A stretch of 64,000 nucleotides of DNA from Bradyrhizobium betae (GCF_008932115.1 NZ_CP044543.1:1426001-1490000); one strand, 5' to 3'; positions 27,990 through 36,134 are shown, counted from the stretch's first letter. Notes: generated from the letters alone by a model not told the origin. Program-made: numbers and translations.

Positions 27990-28820
27990 TCACACCGGCG
28001 GCAACGCCTTTGGCGTGGAGACGTTCAGATTGTTGCCCCAGGCACCGCCTGCGCGGCCGCCAGCGTAGAAGCCTTCCCACGGATTGGCCGGCGGAGGCGG
28101 CGGCGTGTTGACCCGCGTGCTCGCATAGGCGGCGGAGGCGCGCGCCGGCGGCGCGAACTTGTAGCTCAGGCCGATCGTGACCGTCTGGAATTGCGCATGC
28201 ACGCTCGCGCTGTTCGAGCTCCACCCGGTGAGCGGCGCGGGCGCCGTCATCGCGGGGAGATCGACGGTCCCGAGATCGACGTACTGGTATTCGAAGTTGA
28301 GGACGAGGTTGCGGGTCAGCATGTAATCCGCGCCGAAGCCTCCGACCCAGCCGCCCCTGACGACGGAGCTCTGCCCGCTGAGGGGCGCGATGGAGAAGGT
28401 GTCTCCGAGGGTCCCCAGATTGTAGGTGTTGTTCAGCTTGACGTTGCCGAAGGCGACACCGCCGGTGCCGTAGATCAGGAACGAGCCAACCACCATTCCA
28501 ACCCGCGCCCGCGCCGTGCCGTACCAGTCGATGCGCGCGGTCGCGTCTGCCGACGGATAGACGAACGCCGGGATGCCGCTGGAGAAGGTGCCTGTCGTTT
28601 CGCTCTTGAGGCCTGTCCAGGACAGATCGCCCGCGAAACCGAAGACGACATTGCCCCGCTGCCAATTGTAGCCGGCGACTGCACCGGCCAGCCAGCTCGA
28701 ACTGCTGGCGGACCCGAAGCCGACTGGAGCGACGGTCGCCGGAAGGGCGCTGGCGGATTCGGCCGACGCCAAAGCAAGCAATGCTACGGCGGCCGCACTT
28801 GCGAACGATCGGGATGACAT
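27990..28820 (-). CDS. Outer-membrane beta-barrel protein (Omp25/31-like) with displaced motif
   Basis: A 276-residue outer-membrane protein. The signal peptide (MSSRSFASAAAVALLALASA) is cleaved near residue 25. Alternating strands follow (GAVAGYNWQRGNVVFGFAGD, TARARVGMVVGSFLIYGTGG, GWVGGFGADYMLTRNLVLNF), ending in VTIGLSYKF (214-222), which looks like the usual C-terminal beta-signal. The protein then runs on through a Pro-rich linker to NPWEGFYAGGRAGGAWGNN (246-264), which in this family is normally the first strand after the signal peptide. So either the order is permuted or a second barrel has been cut off. It is transcribed away from the GrdB-like gene. Confidence 0.85.
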   Translation of the reverse strand: MSSRSFASAAAVALLALASAESASALPATVAPVGFGSASSSSWLAGAVAGYNWQRGNVVFGFAGDLSWTGLKSETTGTFSSGIPAFVYPSADATARIDWYGTARARVGMVVGSFLIYGTGGVAFGNVKLNNTYNLGTLGDTFSIAPLSGQSSVVRGGWVGGFGADYMLTRNLVLNFEYQYVDLGTVDLPAMTAPAPLTGWSSNSASVHAQFQTVTIGLSYKFAPPARASAAYASTRVNTPPPPPANPWEGFYAGGRAGGAWGNNLNVSTPKALPPV

Positions 28821-29090
28821 GGAGCGAACACCGGAAATATCGGGAAGTAAGGTCCTACCTTCGCGGCAGGCCTGTTTTAAACGACTCGCACCATGCATGG
28901 CGCGGCAATGGGCGACAAGAACGGGATGGCCCGGACAGGCGCACCGCCATACCGAAATTCCCCAGGTTGCTTCGCTGCTCCACGCAGAATGCAATGCTGG
29001 TGTCCATTTACCCACCGAGTGTTGAGCGACGGGCGGACTACCTCTAGTCTGGCGTGAATAAGGCCTGTGGAAAGAAGAGGAGACGCGCCC

Positions 29091-30020
29091 ATGTCCGCCC
29101 CGCGCGACGACGAGTTCGGCTTTGCGCCCGACTATGATGCCCCCGTCCCCTATATGCAGCGCACGCGGGATTATTACGCCGCGATCGGCTACACCACGGC
29201 CTATCGCTGGGCGCATTACACCGAGGCGCCGTTCCAGCCGCTGAAGAAGCAGCTAGCGCAGTCGCGCGTCACCATCATCACGACCGCCGCGCCGTTCGAT
29301 CCGGCCAAGGGCGACCAGGGACCGGGCGCGGCGTATAACGGCAGTGCGAAATTCTACCAGGTCTATGACGGCGACACGTCGCAGCAGCACGATCTGCGCA
29401 TCTCGCATATCGGTTACGACCGCAAGCACACCACAGCCACTGACAACGGCAGCTGGTTTCCGCTGCCGCAACTCCTGAAGGCGAGCGCCGCGGGACGGAT
29501 CGGCGAAGTCGCCCCGCGCTTCTTCGGCGCGCCGACCAACCGCAGCCACCGCGTCACGCTCGACACCGACGCGCCCGAGATCCTGGCGCGCTGCCTCGCC
29601 GACGCGGTCGACGTCGCCGTGCTGGTGCCAAACTGCCCGGTCTGCCACCAGTCCACGGCGCTGGTAGCGCGGCATCTCGAAGCAGGCGGCATTCCGACCG
29701 TGGTGATGGGCTGCGCCAAGGACATCATCGAGCACGCCGCCGTGCCGCGCTTTCTGTTCTCCGACTTCCCGCTCGGCAATTCCGCGGGCAAGCCGCACGA
29801 CGTCGCCTCGCAGGCGCAGACGCTGGAGCTCGCGCTCAAACTGCTGGAAAGCGCCAGCGGCCCGCAGACCACGATGCAGTCGCCGCTGCGCTGGAGCGAG
29901 GACGCCTCCTGGAAGCTCGACTACAACAACGTCGCGCAGCTTTCGCCGGAAGAACTGGCGCGCCGCCGCGCCGAGTTCGACAAGCAGAAGGAGATCGCGC
30001 GCGGCAACCGCGCCGCCTGA
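29091..30020 (+). CDS. GrdB-like glycine/sarcosine/betaine reductase family protein, Cys form
   Basis: A 309-residue protein resembling the B-type selenoprotein subunits of clostridial glycine reductase. The redox site reads VPNCPVCHQSTALVARHLEA, with C182 and C185 as a CxxC in place of the selenocysteine-x2-Cys of GrdB. GIPTVVMGCAKDIIEHAAVP follows. GAGGAG lies 10 bases before ATG 29091. A family III CoA-transferase follows after 36 bases. No GrdA, thioredoxin or acetyl-phosphate-forming subunit is nearby, so the clostridial reaction is unlikely; substrate unknown. Confidence 0.8.
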   Translation: MSAPRDDEFGFAPDYDAPVPYMQRTRDYYAAIGYTTAYRWAHYTEAPFQPLKKQLAQSRVTIITTAAPFDPAKGDQGPGAAYNGSAKFYQVYDGDTSQQHDLRISHIGYDRKHTTATDNGSWFPLPQLLKASAAGRIGEVAPRFFGAPTNRSHRVTLDTDAPEILARCLADAVDVAVLVPNCPVCHQSTALVARHLEAGGIPTVVMGCAKDIIEHAAVPRFLFSDFPLGNSAGKPHDVASQAQTLELALKLLESASGPQTTMQSPLRWSEDASWKLDYNNVAQLSPEELARRRAEFDKQKEIARGNRAA

Positions 30021-30056
30021 CGTCCTCCAATAACAACAATCATCGGGGAGAGCGAC

Positions 30057-31250
30057 GTGACGCGACCGTTCGAGGGCGTGAAGATCCTGGACTTCACGCA
30101 AGTGCTGGCCGGTCCCTATGCGAGCTACCAGCTCGCCCTGCTGGGAGCGGATGTCATCAAGGTCGAGCGGCGCGAGGGCGAGGACATGCGCCGCACGCCG
30201 CTCAGCCGCGAATGGGCCGAGCGCGGGCTTGCGCCGGCGTTCCAGGCCATCAACGGCAACAAGCGCAGCCTCACGCTCGATCTGCAAAAGCCTGATGCGA
30301 TTGCGATCGTGAAGAAGCTTGCCGCGCAGGTCGACATCGTCATGGAGAATTTTCGCCCGGGCGTGATGGACAAGCTCGGCATCGGCTACGAGGCGCTCTC
30401 GGCGATCAATCCGAAGCTGATCTATTGCGCGGTGTCGGGCTTCGGCCAGACCGGCCCGGACCGCCTGCGGCCCGGCTATGACGGCAAGATGCAGGCGCTG
30501 TCGGGCATCATGGCGATCACGGGCCATCCCGAAACGGGTCCGACGCGCGCGGGCTTTGCGGTGTGCGACGTGCTCTCCGGCGCCACGGCCGCGTTCGGCG
30601 TGTCGAGCGCGCTGTACCAGCGCGACCGCACCGGCAAGGGTCAGTTCGTCGACGTCTCCATGCTGGAGGCGACGATGGCGTTTCTCTCCGGGCAGATCGC
30701 GGACTGGTCGGTCGCCGGTCACCGCCAGCAATTGTCGGGCAACCAGGCGGTGAGCCGCCGGACCACGGCGAATTTGTTCAGATGCGGCGATGGCCACATT
30801 CTGCTCGCCGTCAACAACGAGAAGCAATACCGCGCGCTGATGTCCGCGCTCGGCCGCGAGGACGCGCTGTCCGATCCGCGCTTCGCCGACTGGTTTTCGC
30901 GCAACGAGAACGAGCCGGCGCTGCGTGCCATCATCGAGACGGCGCTGGCGAAAAGGCCCGCACGCGAGTGGGAAACGATTCTGGAAGACGCCGGCGCGCC
31001 CTGCGCCAGCATCTGGAAGGTCGAGGAGGTCATCGATCATCCCCAGATCAAGGCGCGCGGCGCGATCCAGGAACTGGATACGCCCTATGGCCGGCTGCGC
31101 TTCGCCGGCAGCGGCTTCAAGCTCGCGCATGGCGGCGGCAGGCTCGACCGGATGGCACCGGAGCTGGGCGCGGATACGGATGCGGTGCTGGGCGAGTTGG
31201 GGTTCGATGCAAAGGAGATCGCGGGGTTGCGGGAACGGGAGATTGTGTGA
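30057..31250 (+). CDS. Family III CoA-transferase (CaiB/BaiF)
   Basis: A 397-residue acyl-CoA transferase. The N-terminus has KILDFTQVLAGPYASYQLAL and ADVIKVERREGED; MENFRPGVMDKLG and IYCAVSGFGQTGP follow. The catalytic Asp is probably D171 in FAVCDVLSGATAAFG, at the place of Asp169 of formyl-CoA transferase. It moves CoA between carboxylic acids; substrates unknown. It is the second gene after the GrdB-like gene and may act in the same pathway. Confidence 0.9.
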   Translation: MTRPFEGVKILDFTQVLAGPYASYQLALLGADVIKVERREGEDMRRTPLSREWAERGLAPAFQAINGNKRSLTLDLQKPDAIAIVKKLAAQVDIVMENFRPGVMDKLGIGYEALSAINPKLIYCAVSGFGQTGPDRLRPGYDGKMQALSGIMAITGHPETGPTRAGFAVCDVLSGATAAFGVSSALYQRDRTGKGQFVDVSMLEATMAFLSGQIADWSVAGHRQQLSGNQAVSRRTTANLFRCGDGHILLAVNNEKQYRALMSALGREDALSDPRFADWFSRNENEPALRAIIETALAKRPAREWETILEDAGAPCASIWKVEEVIDHPQIKARGAIQELDTPYGRLRFAGSGFKLAHGGGRLDRMAPELGADTDAVLGELGFDAKEIAGLREREIV

Positions 31251-31270
31251 AGGCAGCGCTTCGCATTTTC

Positions 31271-31417
31271 CCGTCATCCCGGGCGCGCGTAGCGCGAGCC
31301 CGGGATCTATAACCACAGGGAGCGATTATGGCGCGAGGTGATAACGACGAGTCGTCGCCAAACTCCGCCCTGTGGCTTGGGATCCCGGATCTGCGCTTCG
31401 TTTGTCCGGGATGACCG
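31271..31417. repeat. Palindromic repeat, related to type A (CGTCATCCCGGGCGCG)
   Basis: CCGTCATCCCGGGCGCG then CGAGCCCGGGATCTATAA is inverted, less exactly, as GGGATCCCGGATC and GTCCGGGATGAC. It lies between the convergent CoA-transferase and SRAP genes and could end both transcripts. Confidence 0.65.
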
Positions 31418-31455
31418 CGGAGTAAATGGCGCCAGCTTGCCCAAGACGCACGCAG

Positions 31456-32208
31456 CTAAAACAACGACCCCTGCCCGTCATCGGCCGATCCCGCCGTCTT
31501 CCGCACGACCTTCTTCGGCTTCATTGCCTCCGCCATCTCCTCCGCGCTGATCGGCAACAGCAACTGGTCGTCGTCGTTGGCGACGCGGTTGACGCGGGTG
31601 GAGACGGGGTGCCAGGCGAATTCGCCGATGCGCGGAGCGGTCATCAGCGGCAGGATCGCATCGATCTCGTCGCCGCGACTGTCGAGCCAGCGCTCGAAAT
31701 CGCGCGGGCTGATGGTCACGGGCACGCGGTCATGCAGCGCGGCGAGATCCTCGCTCGCCGCCGCCGTGACGATCGCCACGGTGTCGAGTTCCTCGCCGTT
31801 CGGTCCGGCCCAGGTCTCGAACAAGGCGGCGAAGCCGAGCGGCGTGCCATCGGCGCGATGGATGAAATAGGGCTGCTTGCGGCCGTCTTCCGCCTTCCAC
31901 TCGTAATAGCCGTCGGCCGCGATCAGGCCGCGGCGCCGGCGAATCGCGTTTTTGAACGCCGGCTTCTCCAGCACCGTCTCGGAACGGGCGTTGATCAATA
32001 ATGTAAATCCGCGAGGGTCCTTGACCCAGCTCGGCAACAGGCCCCAGCGCATAAGCCGGAAATGGCGGGTGCCGTTCTCGACCAGAACGACCGGAATCGG
32101 TTGTGTCGGGGCGACATTGTACCGGGGCGGGAAGTTCGGCTGCTCGATATAGCCGAACAGTTGCCTTAAAGCCGCGGGGGCCGAAGTTATGACAAAGCGT
32201 CCACACAT
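31456..32208 (-). CDS. SOS-response-associated protein (SRAP, YedK/HMCES family)
   Basis: A 250-residue protein that forms a protective covalent link with abasic sites in single-stranded DNA. The invariant Cys2 is in MCGRFVITS, and the other active-site positions are visible: NARSETVLEKPAF, GYYEW with its Glu, and LHDRVPV with its His. The start is fixed because Cys2 must be the N-terminal residue after Met removal. It is convergent with the CoA-transferase gene. A short acidic and basic C-terminal tail (after about 225) is extra. Confidence 0.93.
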   Translation of the reverse strand: MCGRFVITSAPAALRQLFGYIEQPNFPPRYNVAPTQPIPVVLVENGTRHFRLMRWGLLPSWVKDPRGFTLLINARSETVLEKPAFKNAIRRRRGLIAADGYYEWKAEDGRKQPYFIHRADGTPLGFAALFETWAGPNGEELDTVAIVTAAASEDLAALHDRVPVTISPRDFERWLDSRGDEIDAILPLMTAPRIGEFAWHPVSTRVNRVANDDDQLLLPISAEEMAEAMKPKKVVRKTAGSADDGQGSLF

Positions 32209-32269
32209 CCTGGGGCCAATATAGGGTCCGTTGAGGTCCTTTTAACCCCGAACGTTAACACTGCAGCAG

Positions 32270-32767
32270 ATGAGCTCAACGGCCTCCCAACCCGCGACGC
32301 ATGCAAGGACGGGCCCCGAGGCCGCGGCCTGGGCCGAGCGGCTGCGCGTGGCCAACATCAACCCGCGGACCGGGCTTGCCACGGACTATCTCAATCATTT
32401 CAACGAAGCCGTGATGCTGCTCGAAATGATTCCCGACATGCCGGAATGCGCCGAAGACTTCCTGACCTGGACGCCGCTGTCCTATGCCGAGCATTTCACG
32501 GCGTCGAATTTCAAGGCACGGGATCTGGCAATTGAAGCCTATGAGAAGGCCGAACCGTCCGTACGGGCCCAGTTCGACAACATCACCCAGACCCTGCACT
32601 CGATCCTGACCGCGGTCGGCACAGCCATGCGCGAGGTCGAGAAGGACGAGACTCGCGTCAAGCTCGCCGAGCAGGCCACCCTCTGGGTCCAGCCGCTGAT
32701 CGCGGCCTGCGGCGGCGTCATCCATGGCGGCGCGGACGCCGACGTCGATACCATCATGGCGAATTGA
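32270..32767 (+). CDS. Conserved hypothetical protein, 165 aa
   Basis: Not recognised. The sequence is soluble and helical, starts MSSTASQPATHARTGPEAAA, and contains PDMPECAEDFLTWTPLSYAE and HSILTAVGTAMREVEKDETR. No catalytic motif or membrane span is seen. It is divergent from the SRAP gene (61 bases between starts) and is followed after 3 bases by a Nudix gene, so the two are probably in one transcript. Confidence 0.72.
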   Translation: MSSTASQPATHARTGPEAAAWAERLRVANINPRTGLATDYLNHFNEAVMLLEMIPDMPECAEDFLTWTPLSYAEHFTASNFKARDLAIEAYEKAEPSVRAQFDNITQTLHSILTAVGTAMREVEKDETRVKLAEQATLWVQPLIAACGGVIHGGADADVDTIMAN

Positions 32768-32770
32768 GCC

Positions 32771-33205
32771 GTGCCTCCGGTCGTCCAGCCCGCCCGTCCC
32801 CAGCTCGCGGTCAGTGCCGCGATCTTTCGCGGTGGCAAGGTGCTGCTGGCCCGCCGCGCCCGCTCGCCCGCCAAGGGGTTTTATTCGCTGCCGGGCGGCC
32901 GGGTCGAGTTCGGCGAATCGCTGCACCAGGCACTGAGCCGCGAGGTCGACGAGGAAACCGGGCTGAAGATCGAGATCGTCGGCCTTGCCGGCTGGCGCGA
33001 GGTGCTGCCGGCCACGGCCGGCGCCGGCCATTATCTGATCATGTCCTTTGCCGCCCGCTGGGTGGCCGGCGAGCCGGCGCTCAACGACGAGCTCGACGAC
33101 CACCGCTGGATCGCCCCGGACGCCCTGGCGGACCTCGGCGATCTCAAGCTCACCGGAGGGCTGGAGGAGGTCATCCAGTCAGCCCACCGGCTGATCGGGC
33201 CCTGA
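32771..33205 (+). CDS. Nudix hydrolase (ADP-ribose pyrophosphatase-like)
   Basis: A 144-residue Nudix protein. The box is complete: GGRVEFGESLHQALSREVDE then ETGL, matching G-x5-E-x7-R-E-U-x-E-E-x-G-U. The N-terminal AAIFRGGKVLLARRARSP is a typical first strand. Likely substrates are nucleoside diphosphate derivatives. It lies 3 bases after the 165-residue gene and 47 bases before the TIGR02301 gene. It is not closely similar to the NudK-like protein at 27367. Confidence 0.88.
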   Translation: MPPVVQPARPQLAVSAAIFRGGKVLLARRARSPAKGFYSLPGGRVEFGESLHQALSREVDEETGLKIEIVGLAGWREVLPATAGAGHYLIMSFAARWVAGEPALNDELDDHRWIAPDALADLGDLKLTGGLEEVIQSAHRLIGP

Positions 33206-33252
33206 CGGCTCCGCCTTGCGTCATCAGTCCTGAGGGGGCATACAGCCCGCCG

Positions 33253-33630
33253 ATGTCCACGCGATTTCTGGCCATTTTTGTCCTGATTCTCGCCTGCGCC
33301 TCCGAGCCCGCGAGGGCCCAGGGCGTGGCGGCGCCGTTTGACGGCGATTTGCAGCGGCTGGCGGAGATCCTCGGCGGGCTGCACTATCTGCGCGGCATCT
33401 GCGGGGCCAACGAGGGCAACAAATGGCGCAACGAGATGCAGGCGCTGATCGATGCCGAAACCCCCTCGGGCGAGCGCCGCACCCGCATGATCGCCGGCTT
33501 CAACCGCGGCTATAACGGCTTCCAGCAGACCTACCGGAGCTGCACGCCGGCGGCGACGGTGGCGATCCGCCGCTACATCGAGGAAGGCTCGAAGATCTCG
33601 CGGGATCTCACGGCGCGTTACGCGAATTAA
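33253..33630 (+). CDS. TIGR02301 family exported protein
   Basis: A 125-residue protein with a signal peptide (MSTRFLAIFVLILACASEPA, cleaved near ARA). The mature part has LAEILGGLHYLRGICGANEG and FNRGYNGFQQTYRSCTPAA, which I recognise as the TIGR02301 pattern of Rhizobiales; two conserved cysteines may form a disulfide. Function is unknown. ATG 33253 is the first Met before the signal peptide. A palindromic repeat follows the stop. Confidence 0.8.
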   Translation: MSTRFLAIFVLILACASEPARAQGVAAPFDGDLQRLAEILGGLHYLRGICGANEGNKWRNEMQALIDAETPSGERRTRMIAGFNRGYNGFQQTYRSCTPAATVAIRRYIEEGSKISRDLTARYAN

Positions 33631-33638
33631 TCTCTCTC

Positions 33639-33764
33639 CGTCATTCCGGGGCGCGCGCAGCGCGAGCTATGATGCGCAATTGCGCATCTGAGAATCCATC
33701 AGGCCGCAGAGTTAGTGGCACGATGGATTCCGGCGCGCGACTTCGTCGCGCCCCGGAATGACGA
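33639..33764. repeat. Palindromic repeat, type A (CGTCATTCCGGGGCGCG)
   Basis: CGTCATTCCGGGGCGCG at the left is inverted as CGCGCCCCGGAATGACG at the right, with further inner pairing and ATGGATTCCGG. It is the same family as 19302-19409 and 62632-62735. It lies 8 bases after the TIGR02301 stop. Confidence 0.85.
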
Positions 33765-33923
33765 GAGCAGGTCGATGCGGCCGCGCCACGGGAACCCTGT
33801 CATCGTCTTTGTCCACCGCCATTAACCGTTCCTAAAGATGTGGCCTAGCGGTCGTTAATGCGCGTGCTACACCTCTGGTACAGCGCATCGCCGTGGATCG
33901 CGCCCCAGCCCTGATCGAGTTTC

Positions 33924-34190
33924 ATGAGCCAGCCGATTTCCTACGCCCCCGCCCGCGCGCCGCTGCCCGACCACGAGCAGAAACAGGCCGCACTGAGCTA
34001 TCTCAACGAGGCCTGGGCCGAAGCGCGCCATGACGGCGTCGACGGCGACTGCCTGGCGCAGGCGAGCCTGTTCGCGGCGCTCGCCGAGCTCGTCGGCACC
34101 TATGGCGAGGACGCGGTGGCGAAGTTCGTCGAGGGTTTTCCCGGCCGCATCCGCAACGGCGAATTCTCCGTCGACATCTCCCGGCAATAA
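33924..34190 (+). CDS. Conserved hypothetical protein, 88 aa
   Basis: Not recognised. The protein starts MSQPISYAPARAPLPDHEQK and contains LSYLNEAWAEARHDGVDGDC and LVGTYGEDAVAKFVEGF, a compact soluble helical fold. There is no signal peptide or membrane span. The ribosome site is weak. Base composition and codon use look like neighbouring genes, which supports it being real. Confidence 0.65.
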   Translation: MSQPISYAPARAPLPDHEQKQAALSYLNEAWAEARHDGVDGDCLAQASLFAALAELVGTYGEDAVAKFVEGFPGRIRNGEFSVDISRQ

Positions 34191-34349
34191 GCGCCGTCTC
34201 GAAAATGACCCCGCCACACGGGCGGGGCCAGTCTACGGATGAATGACTTGGCGAACGGGATTGGCGAACTGGTTCGCGAAGTCTGCAGCGTTTTTCGCAC
34301 GGAAGCCGCCTCCCCCGGACAAGCATTAGTCTCGCGATGACCGGGACAT

Positions 34350-34370
34350 ATTCCCGCTACCATCGGGAAT
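34350..34370 (-). terminator. Stem-loop downstream of the cupredoxin gene
   Basis: ATTCCCG and CGGGAAT form a perfect 7-bp stem with a 7-base loop, 15 bases past the cupredoxin stop on its strand. There is no T run, so it is a weak terminator or an mRNA end structure. Confidence 0.4.
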
Positions 34371-34385
34371 GCGCTTCCTTCTCCC

Positions 34386-34706
34386 TCACGGCGCGACCTT
34401 GAGCGTCGCTTTCATGTTGGGATGATAGCGGCAGTAATAATCGACCGTTCCCGCCTTCCTCAGAACAAACGTCGCCGACTTCTTCGGTGGCAGCATCACG
34501 TCGAAATCGCCGTTCTTCGCCGTGGCAGTGTGCGCGAACACGTCCTTGTTGATCCATTCGATGGTATCACCGACCTTCGCGAACGTTTCGGCCGGTGAGA
34601 CCACGAGATTTTCCATTGTGATCTGAATGGTCCCGGCGCGCGCCGGGACGACGATCGACAGCAAGACGACCGCAAGCGCGATCGAAGCGAGGCGTCCCGG
34701 CTTCAT
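34386..34706 (-). CDS. Cupredoxin (plastocyanin/amicyanin-like copper protein)
   Basis: A small exported copper protein (106 aa). The signal peptide is MKPGRLASIALAVVLLSIVV, cleaved near ARA. The type 1 copper ligands are visible as His in VFAHTATAK and Cys, His and Met in YYCRYHPNM. Such proteins carry electrons or bind copper in the periplasm. It follows the DUF4142 gene by 10 bases in the same direction, so it is probably in the ECF-sigma-linked transcript. Confidence 0.92.
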   Translation of the reverse strand: MKPGRLASIALAVVLLSIVVPARAGTIQITMENLVVSPAETFAKVGDTIEWINKDVFAHTATAKNGDFDVMLPPKKSATFVLRKAGTVDYYCRYHPNMKATLKVAP

Positions 34707-34716
34707 CCCACACCCC

Positions 34717-35250
34717 CTATTTCAGCTCGGCCGCGACATGCTCGGCGTGCTGCTGATGGCCCTGAAAAATCTTCAGGCCGGTCTGCAACAGGCTCTTGAG
34801 CTCGGCATTCCCGGCGGACGGGATGAGCTGGGTTTCCAGCGCGCCGTTGACCGCCTTGTGGTAGGCGACCTCGTTCGCGACATAGGCCTTGTCGAAGGCC
34901 GCGCCGCTCAGCTTGTCGAGCTCAGCCAGCTTGTCGCTCGCCTGCTTCGACAGCGCCTTGCTGGTATCGTTGTCTTCGGGCGTAACGTTCAGCTTCTTGA
35001 CCAGCGCCAGCGCCTGCTTGTTGACCGCCTCATGGTCGCGCAGCATGTCCTCTGCAAACGCCTTGACGTCCTTGTTCTTGGCCTTTTTCTGCGCCTGCAT
35101 GGCCGCGTTGATGTCGATCACGCCCGCGGTGTAGGCGATGTGAGCGATCTGCGGATCGGTGGGCTTGTCGGCTGCGCCGGCGCCCCGAAGCAGCGCGGGA
35201 CTCGACAACAGAATTGCCGCGGCGAGCGCCGCGCTCCATCGGGTGAACAT
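34717..35250 (-). CDS. DUF4142 exported protein
   Basis: A 177-residue exported protein with a signal peptide (MFTRWSAALAAAILLSSPAL). The mature helical part (DPQIAHIAYTAGVIDINAAM, DVKAFAEDMLRDHEAVNKQA, HAEHVAAELK) is the ferritin-like DUF4142 domain. Family function is not established. It lies 88 bases after the ECF sigma gene and has its own promoter-like pair identical in form to that of the sigma gene. The cupredoxin gene follows after 10 bases. Confidence 0.9.
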   Translation of the reverse strand: MFTRWSAALAAAILLSSPALLRGAGAADKPTDPQIAHIAYTAGVIDINAAMQAQKKAKNKDVKAFAEDMLRDHEAVNKQALALVKKLNVTPEDNDTSKALSKQASDKLAELDKLSGAAFDKAYVANEVAYHKAVNGALETQLIPSAGNAELKSLLQTGLKIFQGHQQHAEHVAAELK

Positions 35251-35299
35251 GTTTGAAACTCCTGTGCTGCCGGACGGTTTGCCGGCGTTGCTTCACAGG

Positions 35300-35332
35300 C
35301 ATTGGATGGGATCTTCGCGCAAACGTTCCCGA
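35300..35332 (-). promoter_or_regulatory. ECF-type promoter upstream of the DUF4142 gene
   Basis: On the coding strand TCGGGAACGTTT is followed by CATCCAATG, with 16 bases between GGGAAC and CATCCAATG. The promoter-like sequence upstream of the sigma gene (36058-36090) has the same two elements and exactly the same spacing. It lies 50 bases before the DUF4142 ATG. GGAAC is the usual -35 core of many alphaproteobacterial ECF sigma factors. Confidence 0.72.
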
Positions 35333-35338
35333 AAAACT

Positions 35339-36028
35339 TCAGCCGCCGCTGCCGAGCCGCTTCAGCACTGATACGGTCAGCCGCTCGCAGCGCCACCCGG
35401 CGAACGGGAACGCATCCATCACCACCGGGCCGATCTCCTTCTCGACGTTCTCGCGCAGCATGTTGCGCGCACGGTGCAGCCGCGTCTTCACGGTCTCGGG
35501 CTTGACGCCGAGCAGATCGGCGGTCTCCTCGATGTTCATCCCCTCCATGACGCGCGCGACGAAGACCATGCGGAACACATCCGGCAGTTCGTCGATTGCG
35601 CGTTCGACGACGCGCTGGATTTCACGTTGGGCCATGGTCCTTTCCGGATCGCCTGCGGGAGAAACGGGAAATTTTATGATCTGTGCGTCGAGCGCCTCTT
35701 CCGGCAGCGCGCCGAGCTCGACATGCGGCTTGCGGCTTCGCGCCCGGCCAAGTGCCTCGTTGATGGCAATACGGGACAGCCAGGTCGAGAGCCCGGACTC
35801 GCCGCGAAAGCCGTCCAGATGTGTGAAGGCCCGGACATAGGTTTCCTGCACCACGTCCTCGGCTTCGCTGTCGCTGCGCAGGATACCGCGCGCTAGACGG
35901 TAGAGCCTGCGGTTGTTGGCCTGCATGATCTCGCGCAGTGCGGCCTCGTCACGGCCCCGTGCGCGGTCGACAAGTTCGGCTTCCGATGCTCTGGCGCCGG
36001 CGGACAGGCCGGCTGCGGTCCGCTGCAT
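35339..36028 (-). CDS. ECF-family RNA polymerase sigma factor
   Basis: A 229-residue sigma factor. Region 2 covers about 20-90 (LYRLARGILRSDSEAEDVVQ, then ETYVRAFTHLDGF and GLSTWLSRIAINEALGRARS); region 4 covers about 130-195 (IDELPDVFRMVFVARVMEGM, IEETADLLGVKPETVKTRLH). A 34-residue tail follows. ATG 36028 is chosen because AGGTGA lies 6 bases upstream; the longer frame runs through the promoter. No anti-sigma gene is adjacent. It appears to drive its own gene and the DUF4142-cupredoxin genes. Confidence 0.93.
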   Translation of the reverse strand: MQRTAAGLSAGARASEAELVDRARGRDEAALREIMQANNRRLYRLARGILRSDSEAEDVVQETYVRAFTHLDGFRGESGLSTWLSRIAINEALGRARSRKPHVELGALPEEALDAQIIKFPVSPAGDPERTMAQREIQRVVERAIDELPDVFRMVFVARVMEGMNIEETADLLGVKPETVKTRLHRARNMLRENVEKEIGPVVMDAFPFAGWRCERLTVSVLKRLGSGG

Positions 36029-36057
36029 GATGGTCACCTGTTTCCATTCGTTCCGGA

Positions 36058-36090
36058 CATTGGATGCAGGCCTGCGATAAAGGTTCCCGA
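36058..36090 (-). promoter_or_regulatory. ECF-type promoter upstream of the sigma factor gene
   Basis: TCGGGAACCTTT and CATCCAATG lie on the coding strand with 16 bases between GGGAAC and CATCCAATG, 30 bases before the sigma gene ATG. The same pair is found before the DUF4142 gene, suggesting autoregulation. Confidence 0.72.
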
Positions 36091-36134
36091 CTTTCTTCCT
36101 ACTCTCCTCTGGAGGGGGAGGGTAAGCGAGTTCC

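Noticed and set aside
29253..31316. A 687-residue minus-strand frame opposite the GrdB-like and CoA-transferase genes
   Set aside because: Both plus-strand proteins have clear family motifs; the minus frame has none and is a shadow.
31724..32767. Possible CRISPR-like or phage content in the 31-34 kb small-gene area
   Set aside because: I looked for regularly spaced repeats, integrase and phage genes and found none; the only repeats are single palindromes.
34717..36028. An anti-sigma factor gene between the sigma gene and DUF4142 gene
   Set aside because: The 88-base gap is too short, and neither neighbouring protein has an anti-sigma zinc motif or a single-span layout with a cytoplasmic sigma-binding part.
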